Positions 6,626 to 12,322 of a DNA stretch of 12,322 bases are shown here, in pieces. Location: the NCBI GenBank assembly GCA_028697875.1, contig JAQVEQ010000081.1:1-12322 (forward strand). Reading direction: 5' to 3'. Made by a program: the position numbers and the translations under genes. Position 1 is the stretch's first letter; each line of letters starts with the position of its first letter. The notes beneath the pieces are model-generated. The model had not been told where the DNA came from. It was given only the letters and a program-made list of their open reading frames with translations, and did not search any database. Source of the DNA: Novosphingobium sp. Lineage in GTDB: Bacteria; Pseudomonadota; Alphaproteobacteria; Sphingomonadales; Sphingomonadaceae.

Positions 6626-8097
6626 TGGACGCGCTGTTCGACCTCATCGTGATCGGCGGCGGGGTCAACGGCGCGGGCATTGCGCGCGATGCGGCCGGGC
6701 GCGGGGCGAAAGTCCTGCTGCTGGAGGCGCGCGATCTTGCTTCGGGCACGTCCAGCGCTTCGACCAAGCTGGTCCACGGGGGCTTGCGCTACCTCGAATA
6801 TTACGAGTTCGCACTCGTGCGCGAAGCGTTGCGCGAACGCGAGACCTTGTGGCGGATCGCCCCGCATATCGTGCGCCCGATGCGTTTCGTCCTTCCCCAT
6901 GCGCCGGGTCTGCGCCCGCGCTGGATGCTGCGCACCGGGCTATGGCTCTACGATCATATCGGCGGCCGTCGCCAGTGGCCGGGGGCGAAGACGATCCGTT
7001 TCGCCGCCCATCCGGCGGGCGCGGCGCTCGACCCGGCGCTGACGCATGGCTTCGAATATTCCGATGGCTGGGTGGACGATGCCCGGCTGGTGGTCCTCAA
7101 TGCAATGGACGCCGCAGGACGCGGGGCGGACGTCCGCACCCGGACCCCCGTAACCGCCGCGCGGCGGGAAGGGGATGTCTGGGCCGTCGAAACCCCGGCG
7201 GGAACCTTCCATGGCCGCGCGCTGGTCAATGCCGGAGGCCCGGGGGCGGACGATGTCGCGCGGCTGGCGGGGCAGCGACCGCGCTATGGCATCCGCCGGG
7301 TGCGTGGATCGCATGTGGTCGTGCACAAGCTGTTCGATCATTCCTATGCCTACATTTTCCAGCTGCCCGATACGCGGATCTGCTTCGCCATTCCCTACGA
7401 AAGGGATTTCACCCTGATCGGTACGACCGACCGCGACCACACGGGTTCGCTGGCGGATGTGGCGGCGGCGGACGACGAGGTCGCCTATCTCTGCGCGGCG
7501 GTGAGCCGGTATTTCCGCCGGCCCGTGACGCCTGCCGACGCGGTCTGGACTTATGCCGGGGTGCGGGCGCTGGTCGATGACGGGTCCGGCCAGCCCGAAG
7601 CCGCGACACGCGGCTATCGCCTGCCGCTCTCCGAACCGGGGGAGGGGGCGCCCCTGCTCGGCGTCTACGGAGGCAAGATCACATCCTACCGCCACCTTGC
7701 GGAAGCGGCGGTGGACCGGCTGGCGCAGCGGTTGCCGCAATTGCAGGGCAAGCCGTGGACCGCGCACGAGCCGCTGCCCGGAGGCGATTTTCCCGCCGAT
7801 GCGCAGGACGACCTGATCGAGACCTTGCAGGCCGAATATGCCTTCCTCGACGAGGCGCAAGCCTCCCGCATTGCCCGCGCCTATGGCACGCGGGCCGGAC
7901 GCTGGCTGGGCGCTGCACGCAGCTGGAGCGATCTTGGCCGGCCATTCGGTGCCGGGCTGAGCGAGGCGGAAGTGGATTACCTCAGGCGCGAGGAATGGGC
8001 GCGCACGGCGCAGGACGTGCTCTGGCGGCGCAGCAAGCTGGGGCTGCACATGACAGCGCAGGAGCAGTCCGCCCTTGCCGCGATCATCGGCGAATAG
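6625..8097 (+). CDS. glpD: Aerobic glycerol-3-phosphate dehydrogenase
   Basis: A 490-residue FAD enzyme, close to the ~500 residues of E. coli GlpD. It oxidises sn-glycerol 3-phosphate to dihydroxyacetone phosphate at the inner face of the membrane and passes electrons to quinone. The FAD-binding GGGVNGAG is at residues 11-18, with E34 ending the second strand. The family block GTSSASTKLVHGGLRYLE spans 41-58. VDDARL (150-155) and the LIGTTDRDHTG stretch follow, and a C-terminal DAO-type domain ends with EEWARTAQDVLWRRSKLGLHM. The ATG at 6625 is set by the one-base overlap with the transporter stop; no good ribosome site exists, which fits coupling. glpK, glpF and glpR are absent nearby, so the substrate probably comes from lipid turnover or from a kinase encoded elsewhere (inference). 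Confidence 0.95.
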   Translation: MDALFDLIVIGGGVNGAGIARDAAGRGAKVLLLEARDLASGTSSASTKLVHGGLRYLEYYEFALVREALRERETLWRIAPHIVRPMRFVLPHAPGLRPRWMLRTGLWLYDHIGGRRQWPGAKTIRFAAHPAGAALDPALTHGFEYSDGWVDDARLVVLNAMDAAGRGADVRTRTPVTAARREGDVWAVETPAGTFHGRALVNAGGPGADDVARLAGQRPRYGIRRVRGSHVVVHKLFDHSYAYIFQLPDTRICFAIPYERDFTLIGTTDRDHTGSLADVAAADDEVAYLCAAVSRYFRRPVTPADAVWTYAGVRALVDDGSGQPEAATRGYRLPLSEPGEGAPLLGVYGGKITSYRHLAEAAVDRLAQRLPQLQGKPWTAHEPLPGGDFPADAQDDLIETLQAEYAFLDEAQASRIARAYGTRAGRWLGAARSWSDLGRPFGAGLSEAEVDYLRREEWARTAQDVLWRRSKLGLHMTAQEQSALAAIIGE

Positions 8098-8147
8098 AAT
8101 TAAACAATATCAATTGGCTACCGCGTAGCATGAGCCGTGAAGGCAGG

Positions 8148-8162
8148 GGGCCTTTCCGGCCC
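8148..8162. other. Hairpin between convergent glpD and LOG genes
   Basis: GGGCC (8148-8152) and GGCCC (8158-8162) form a 5-bp GC stem with a 5-base loop, 7 bases beyond the LOG stop. A second small hairpin, GCTAC-CGC-GTAGC, lies at 8117-8129. Neither is followed by a T-tract on either strand. They may mark a weak or Rho-dependent end for both converging transcripts. The 71-base gap holds nothing else recognisable. Confidence 0.3.
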
Positions 8163-8168
8163 GTCCGG

Positions 8169-8762
8169 TCAGAGCTGTTCGGGTTTCATCCTGAAGATCG
8201 GCTGGTGCGGTTCGTAGGCTTCCATCCGTTCCAGCAGCAGGTCCAGTTCGTGCTCGGCAATCAGGATTCGCGCATGGGCCTGACGGATGAAACCGCTGTC
8301 GACCATGTGCCGGGTAAAGGCGAGAAGCCCGTCGTAGAAAGCGAAGGCATTGAGCAGGCCGATCGGCTTGGTGTGATAGCCGATCTGCGCCCAGCTGATC
8401 GCTTCCCACAGTTCGTCCATCGTGCCGACCCCGCCAGGCAGGGTCAGGAACCCGTCGGCCAGTTCGGTGAACTGGGCCTTGCGCTGGTGCATGGTCTGGA
8501 CGACGCGCAGTTCGGTGCAGGCCTCGTTCGCGACCTCGCGGCTGACCATCGCCTCGGGAATCACGCCGATCACTTCGCCGCCTTGCGCCAGCGCCCCTTG
8601 CGCCAGCGCACCCATCAGCCCCAGCTTGCCCCCGCCGTAGACCACCCCGATCCCGCGCCGGGCCAGCTCGGCCCCGACATCGCGCGCCAGTTCGATGTAG
8701 CGCGGATCCTCCGGAGTGGCGGAGCCGCAGAAGACGGCGAGTTTCTGGATCGGGACGATCAT
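8169..8762 (-). CDS. LOG family protein (TIGR00730 Rossmann fold)
   Basis: A 197-residue protein of the LOG (LONELY GUY) family. Characterised members release the free base from cytokinin riboside 5'-monophosphate, or cleave other nucleoside monophosphates to base plus ribose 5-phosphate. The nucleotide-binding GGGKLGLMG is at residues 43-51. MHQRK (91-95) supplies the conserved Arg and Lys, and the signature PGGVGTMDELWE (109-120) contains the catalytic Glu. Length is normal. Its ATG overlaps the crtI stop by 4 bases (ATGA at 8759-8762), so it is the third gene of the crtY-crtI transcript and translationally coupled. Older annotations call such proteins lysine decarboxylases, which is wrong. 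Whether it makes cytokinin or only degrades AMP-like nucleotides cannot be told from sequence. The link to carotenoid synthesis is positional only. Confidence 0.92.
   Translation of the reverse strand: MIVPIQKLAVFCGSATPEDPRYIELARDVGAELARRGIGVVYGGGKLGLMGALAQGALAQGGEVIGVIPEAMVSREVANEACTELRVVQTMHQRKAQFTELADGFLTLPGGVGTMDELWEAISWAQIGYHTKPIGLLNAFAFYDGLLAFTRHMVDSGFIRQAHARILIAEHELDLLLERMEAYEPHQPIFRMKPEQL
8581..8610 (-). repeat. 15-base tandem duplication inside the LOG gene
   Basis: Two adjacent 15-base units (8581-8595 and 8596-8610) differ only at the last base. They encode GALAQ twice, in the helix after the glycine-rich nucleotide loop (residues 52-61). Other LOG proteins have a similar-length alanine-rich helix here, so this does not lengthen the protein. 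It may be local sequence homogenisation or biased codon choice rather than an insertion. Confidence 0.6.
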
Positions 8763-10252
8763 TGGGCCATATCCTCCAGCATGAGTGCGGCAGTGACCTT
8801 GGCGCTGCCGATCACTCCGGGAATGCCCGCGCCGGGGTGGGTGCCGGCGCCGACGAGATAGAAATTGCCGATCGCGTCATCGCGGTTGTGGCCCCGCAGC
8901 CATGCGCTTTGCGACAGGACCGGTTCGAGGCTGAAGGCGCTGCCGAGATGGGCGTTGAGGTCCAGCGCGAAATGGCGCGGGGCATAGTGGAAATGAGTGA
9001 CGATCCGGTCGTGGATGTCGGGAATCAGCCGGCGGCCGACTTCGTCGAGCACGCGCCTTTCCAGCAACGGACCGATCTGGTCCCAGTCCACTGTCAGCTT
9101 GCCCATGTGGGCGACCGGCACCAGGGCATAGAAAGTGCTCTTGCCCGGCGGGGCCATCGACGGATCGGTGACGGTCGGATGGTGCAGGTAGATCGCGAGA
9201 TCGCGCGGCAGGACGCCATATTCGTAAATGTCGTCGAGCAGCCCCTTGTAGCGCGGGCCGAACAGGACCGTGTGATGGGGGATGCCGGGCCAAGTGCCCT
9301 CGATTCCGAAATGGACGATGAACAGGCTGGGTGAAAAACGCTTGCGGGCCAGCGACCTGGCATAGGCCTTGCCGCGTTGCGTGCCGCCGAGCAAATCGCG
9401 GTAGGTATGCATGATGTCGGCATTGCTGGCCACGGCGTCGAAGCGTTCGTGCCATCCGCTCTGCGTGTGCACGCCGGTCGCGCGGTTGCCCAGCGTTTCC
9501 ACCTGCACCACCGGGTCGTGCAGCCGGATGGTGCCGCCGAGCCGTTCGAAATGGCGGGCCATGGCTGCGGCCAGCCGGTTGGTCCCGCCGCGCGCCCACC
9601 ACACCCCGCCATCCTGTTCCATCGTGTGGACCAGGGAGTAGAGCGCGCTGGCCGTCATCGGGTTGCCGCCGAGCAGCAGGGTCTGGAAGGACAGGGCCTC
9701 GCGCAGCTTTTCCGATTTCACGTACTTGGAAGCCATCGCATGGATGGAGCGCCACGCCTGATGGCGCGTCAGCGCGGGCAGCGCCTTTATCATGCTGGCG
9801 AAACTGGGGAACGGGGCGTTGCTGAGGCGCTGGTAGCCTTCGCGATAGACGTGGGCGGAATAGCGCAGGAACTCATCGTAACCGGCAAGGTCCGCCGGAG
9901 CGATGCGGGCGATTTCCCGGCGGAGGGCGGCATCGTCGCCGTAACGGTCGAAATTGGTCCCGTCGGGCCAGTTGAGACGGTAGAACGGGCTGACCGGCAT
10001 CAGTTCGACGTCGTTGGCCATGTGATGGCCCGTCAGCCCCCAAAGCTCGTCGAGGCATGCGGGTGCCGTGATGACGGTTGGTCCGGCATCGAAGACGAAC
10101 CCGTCCCTTTGCCAGAAATAGGCACAGCCGCCCGGCTTGTCGCGCGCTTCGACGATCGTGGTCGCGACGCCGGCGGCCTGCAGCCGGATGGCCAGCGCCA
10201 TTCCGCCGAAGCCGGCTCCGATCACGCAGGCGCGTTTGTTGGCCAAGGTCAT
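8759..10252 (-). CDS. crtI: Phytoene desaturase (CrtI-type)
   Basis: A 497-residue FAD-dependent carotene desaturase. It adds four double bonds to colourless phytoene to give red lycopene at the membrane. The Rossmann motif GAGFGG is at residues 12-17, with E35 and R37 at the end of strand 2, then KPGGCAYFW and FDAGPTVIT (54-62). The C-terminal phytoene-desaturase signature is complete at about 463-483 (NFYLVGAGTHPGAGIPGVIGS). Length is standard (~490-510). The ATG at 10252 overlaps the crtY TGA by 4 bases, and the stop overlaps the LOG start by 4 bases. An upstream in-frame extension would lie wholly inside crtY and is rejected. Whether it performs three or four desaturations is not visible; with crtY next door, lycopene is the likely product. 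Confidence 0.96.
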   Translation of the reverse strand: MTLANKRACVIGAGFGGMALAIRLQAAGVATTIVEARDKPGGCAYFWQRDGFVFDAGPTVITAPACLDELWGLTGHHMANDVELMPVSPFYRLNWPDGTNFDRYGDDAALRREIARIAPADLAGYDEFLRYSAHVYREGYQRLSNAPFPSFASMIKALPALTRHQAWRSIHAMASKYVKSEKLREALSFQTLLLGGNPMTASALYSLVHTMEQDGGVWWARGGTNRLAAAMARHFERLGGTIRLHDPVVQVETLGNRATGVHTQSGWHERFDAVASNADIMHTYRDLLGGTQRGKAYARSLARKRFSPSLFIVHFGIEGTWPGIPHHTVLFGPRYKGLLDDIYEYGVLPRDLAIYLHHPTVTDPSMAPPGKSTFYALVPVAHMGKLTVDWDQIGPLLERRVLDEVGRRLIPDIHDRIVTHFHYAPRHFALDLNAHLGSAFSLEPVLSQSAWLRGHNRDDAIGNFYLVGAGTHPGAGIPGVIGSAKVTAALMLEDMAQ

Positions 10253-11427
10253 GCCGCCGCCCTTTCCGCCAGCGCCGCGCCGCCGCCCGTCCATCCGGCC
10301 ATGGCCCGCATCCATGGCCCGCCGCACAGCATGCGGGCGCGGTCGGCATGGGTCGAGCGGGAGGCATGGAACCGTTCGACAAGCCCTTCGGGCAGGCGAT
10401 AGATTCGCGCGAAAACGCCCCAGCGCTGGTCCGGCCGGGCGCTGCCGAACAGCACCCGGGCAAGCCGGCGGTAGAAACGGGTCCGGCGCCAGTGGAGGCG
10501 CGCCCGCGTTTCCAGCAGGGCGGAGAGCTGTACGCCCGGTAAGTCCCCCTCCGCAGCGACGAGCAGCGCGGTTTCCACCGCCAGCGGCAGGCTCGCGCCG
10601 GTCAATGGGTGGGCAAAGCCGCCGCGCGCCCCGGCGATGGCGACATCCTCGACCCGCTGTGCTGCCTGATGGGCCGCGAAATCGCCACCGGTCACCACCG
10701 GCAGAACGCCTGCCTCGCCGCCGAGGATGTCGCCCTGCCAGCCGCGTGCCGCGCAATAGGCGTCGATCCGGCGCGACAGCAGGCTGCGGTCGGGTGTAGG
10801 GGTGTCGGCATAGTAGCTTTCTTCCACCAGCAGCTCATGCGCGGCAAGCGGCAGGACATGGACGAAGCGGCAGGTGCCGTGCTGTTCGACTGCGGCATCC
10901 ATCACGGTCGGCCGGGCGATCCCGTGCGGCCGGACCGTGCGCAGATGACGGCCCATGAACACTCGCCAGCCGCCTTTCAGATGCGGGGAAGGGGTGAAGC
11001 CGCGGCAATCGATCACGGTCCGCGCGGCAATCCGTTCGCCATCCGCCAGCGTCATGCCCGCGCCGTCCAGGGCCGCGATGGGCCGGCGGATGCGGATGGC
11101 GTCATCCGGCAGCTGGCGGTGCAAGGCGGCGTCGAATTCGTCCGAAGACAGCGAGCGGCAGGGCGTGGCCAGCGTCCGGCGCCAGGCCGGGAAGTCCACG
11201 TCGTAGCCATGGTCCCATTCGGTCTTGCGGAAAGGGCGGAGCAGTTCCACGCCTTGCGGCGACAGGTCGCTGGCGAACCAGCTCGCGCGGTGGCCGCCGC
11301 CCAGTGTTTCGCCCGCTTCGACCAGCACGACGCGCAGTTCCGGCCGGTAACGGGCCAGCGCCGCAGCGATCAGCCCGCCGGAAAGCCCGCCACCGGCAAT
11401 GGCGATATCGAATTGGCGACCGGTCAT
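10249..11427 (-). CDS. crtY: Lycopene beta-cyclase (CrtY-type)
   Basis: A 392-residue flavoprotein of the bacterial CrtY/plant CrtL group. It closes both ends of lycopene into beta-ionone rings, giving beta-carotene. The FAD-binding motif GGGLSGG is at residues 12-18, DCRG at 140-143 is the family D-x-R-G, and LLVEESYYAD (199-208) matches the conserved acidic active-site stretch. GGFAHPLTGASLPLA (269-283) is the C-terminal cyclase signature. It is first in a minus-strand operon and overlaps crtI by 4 bases. The ATG at 11427 is the only sensible start, since earlier in-frame codons would run through the divergent DUF2585 gene. No Shine-Dalgarno is visible, and a possible promoter lies so close that the message may be leaderless (inference). 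Later steps to hydroxylated carotenoids would need crtZ or crtG, which are not in the window. Confidence 0.95.
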   Translation of the reverse strand: MTGRQFDIAIAGGGLSGGLIAAALARYRPELRVVLVEAGETLGGGHRASWFASDLSPQGVELLRPFRKTEWDHGYDVDFPAWRRTLATPCRSLSSDEFDAALHRQLPDDAIRIRRPIAALDGAGMTLADGERIAARTVIDCRGFTPSPHLKGGWRVFMGRHLRTVRPHGIARPTVMDAAVEQHGTCRFVHVLPLAAHELLVEESYYADTPTPDRSLLSRRIDAYCAARGWQGDILGGEAGVLPVVTGGDFAAHQAAQRVEDVAIAGARGGFAHPLTGASLPLAVETALLVAAEGDLPGVQLSALLETRARLHWRRTRFYRRLARVLFGSARPDQRWGVFARIYRLPEGLVERFHASRSTHADRARMLCGGPWMRAMAGWTGGGAALAERAAA

Positions 11428-11436
11428 CGGCGGAGG

Positions 11437-11463
11437 GTTTAACGCATGCTCCCGCATGCGCAA
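11437..11463 (-). promoter_or_regulatory. Candidate crtY promoter with inverted repeat
   Basis: On the minus strand TTGCGC (11463-11458) and TTAAAC (11442-11437) could serve as -35 and -10, with a short 15-base spacer. A perfect 7-bp inverted repeat, CGCATGC (11443-11449) and GCATGCG (11454-11460), fills the spacer and touches the -35. That is a good position for a repressor or MerR-type activator, since MerR-type promoters usually have 19-20 bases and this one is short, so a repressor fits better. The predicted start is only ~3 bases before the crtY ATG. All of this is inferred from position. Confidence 0.35.
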
Positions 11464-11502
11464 CGCTTGCGTGCCCACACCGGAAAGACGACAAGGCGCA
11501 TC

Positions 11503-12090
11503 ATGCGAAGTCTGCTGCCCCATGCCCGCGCGCTGGCCGCGACTGCCGGCGTGCTGTTGCTGGTGCTGGCAGTGCTCCTTGCCATGGGGCGCCCGCTCAT
11601 CTGCGCCTGCGGCACGGTGAAGTTGTGGCATGGCGTTGTCCACTCGGCCGAAAACAGCCAGCACATCGCCGACTGGTACAGCCCGAGCCATGTGATTCAC
11701 GGGCTGCTGTTCTATTTCCTCGCCTGGGTGCTGTGGACGCGCTGGCACGTGTTCGGCGAGGTTCCGGCCCGCTGGGCATTGCCGATCGCGGCCGCTTTCG
11801 AAGGTTTCTGGGAGATCCTTGAAAACACGCCTTTCGTGATCGACCGCTACCGCGAAGCCACGGTCAGCTGGGGGTATACCGGCGACAGCGTGGTCAATTC
11901 GATGGCCGATATCGGCTGGATGATCGCGGGCTTCGTGCTGGCCAGCCGCCTGCCGGCCTGGGTGAGCGTAGCCTTGGCGCTCGGTCTTGAAACACTGACA
12001 TTGATTCTGATCAGGGACAACTTAACACTTAACGTGTTGATGCTGTTGTGGCCCTTGGATTCGGTCAGGCAATGGCAGGGGATGATGTGA
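11503..12090 (+). CDS. DUF2585 (UPF0314) family membrane protein
   Basis: A 195-residue predicted inner-membrane protein of the uncharacterised DUF2585 family, recognised from CACGTVKLWHGVVHSAENSQ (residues 34-53) and DWYSPSHVIHG (57-67). Membrane segments lie near residues 9-28, 63-79, 91-105, 133-150 and 152-171. Polar conserved-looking residues cluster at the membrane edge: H43, H47, E50, N51, H54, H63, H66, then E100, E104, E107, and a GDSVVNSMADIG stretch (127-138). This pattern suggests a metal site or a membrane enzyme rather than a simple transporter, but no function is known to me. The ATG at 11503 is preferred over 11446 because AAGG (11493-11496) precedes it, and the earlier start would sit in the divergent promoter region. 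It is divergent from crtY (75 bases apart) and 23 bases ahead of usp. Confidence 0.88.
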   Translation: MRSLLPHARALAATAGVLLLVLAVLLAMGRPLICACGTVKLWHGVVHSAENSQHIADWYSPSHVIHGLLFYFLAWVLWTRWHVFGEVPARWALPIAAAFEGFWEILENTPFVIDRYREATVSWGYTGDSVVNSMADIGWMIAGFVLASRLPAWVSVALALGLETLTLILIRDNLTLNVLMLLWPLDSVRQWQGMM

Positions 12091-12113
12091 TGCCGCAACA
12101 GGAGGTGAGGGCA

Positions 12114-12322
12114 TGAAGTCAGTTGTCGTACATATCGGTCTCGATGGTGAGCAGGAGTCGCGCTATCAGGTGGCCGTCGAAATCGTACGGGCTTTCGAAG
12201 GCCACCTCACGTGCGTGCAGACATCGACGCCGGTCGATGCCTACCTGCCGGTCGATCCGTTCGGCGGCGGGGCCTTTATCGGCGATTCTTTCGAACGCCT
12301 GCGCAAGGCCGAAGAAGAAGAC
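12114..12322 (+). CDS. Universal stress protein (UspA family), partial
   Basis: The first 69 codons of a gene cut off by the right edge. The translation begins MKSVVVHIGLDGEQESRYQV, the opening beta-strand and loop of the UspA fold, then helix 1 and a second strand (HLTCVQTSTPVDAYLP). Family members are small ATP-binding or dimeric proteins induced by starvation and stress. The C-terminal ATP-binding G-x2-G-x9-G(S/T) motif would lie beyond the window, so the ATP-binding class cannot be told. The start is secure: GGAGG at 12102-12106 lies 7 bases before the ATG, the strongest ribosome site in the window. The 23-base gap from DUF2585 suggests one transcript. Confidence 0.82.

Noticed and set aside
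8169..8762. Lysine decarboxylase annotation for the LOG gene
   Set aside because: The PGGxGT signature and length belong to the LOG nucleotide phosphoribohydrolase family; the lysine decarboxylase label is a known misnomer with no PLP-binding lysine domain here.
9377..10402. 341-codon open frame on the plus strand opposite crtI
   Set aside because: crtI has full-length family motifs on the minus strand. The antisense translation has no domain and no ribosome site.
10609..11442. 277-codon plus-strand frame opposite crtY
   Set aside because: crtY carries all cyclase motifs; the opposite frame has none.

Overview
This window is GC-rich chromosomal DNA, most likely from an alphaproteobacterium of the order Sphingomonadales (Sphingomonadaceae or Erythrobacteraceae). 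The reasons are an rRNA operon that ends 23S-5S-tRNA-fMet, an initiator tRNA with an AGG/CCT anticodon stem, an adjacent crtY-crtI carotenoid pair, a DUF2585 membrane protein, and short TATAAG/TATAGG -10-like elements set close to start codons. The order is inferred from gene families and style, not from an alignment.

Layout. Positions 1-371 are the 3' end of 23S rRNA, followed by 5S rRNA, a strong terminator, tRNA-fMet(CAT) and a second terminator. Next come a short-chain dehydrogenase (868-1656), tRNA-Gly(CCC) (1726-1799), and a small membrane protein that looks like a diverged Gdt1/UPF0016 member (1897-2460). A Dps ferritin-like protein (2553-3014) follows, closed by a long hairpin terminator. 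Then come 6-phosphogluconolactonase and a NUDIX hydrolase, overlapping by 13 bases. DNA polymerase IV (dinB, minus strand) converges on the NUDIX gene, with 5 bases between the stops. Divergent from dinB is a Bcr/CflA-type MFS transporter whose stop overlaps the start of aerobic glycerol-3-phosphate dehydrogenase (glpD). The minus strand then carries crtY-crtI-LOG, read from about 11.4 kb down to 8.2 kb, with both junctions being 4-base ATGA overlaps. Divergent from crtY is a DUF2585 membrane protein, followed 23 bases later by the start of a universal stress protein cut by the window edge.

How the genes fit together. crtI desaturates phytoene to lycopene and crtY cyclises lycopene to beta-carotene, so the minus-strand operon is the middle of a carotenoid pathway. 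Phytoene synthase (crtB) and the hydroxylases are not in the window, and a LOG-family nucleotide phosphoribohydrolase sits directly after crtI, where crtB might be expected. dps, dinB and usp are stress genes. pgl (pentose phosphate/Entner-Doudoroff) and glpD (glycerol-3-phosphate oxidation) are central metabolism, each away from its usual partners.

Most of the window is ordinary housekeeping DNA. I found no mobile element, CRISPR array, phage gene or convincing undescribed system. The points most worth a second look are the LOG gene coupled to the carotenoid genes, the uncharacterised DUF2585 protein divergent from crtY with an inverted repeat between them, and the Gdt1-like protein that has lost its signature acidic motif.
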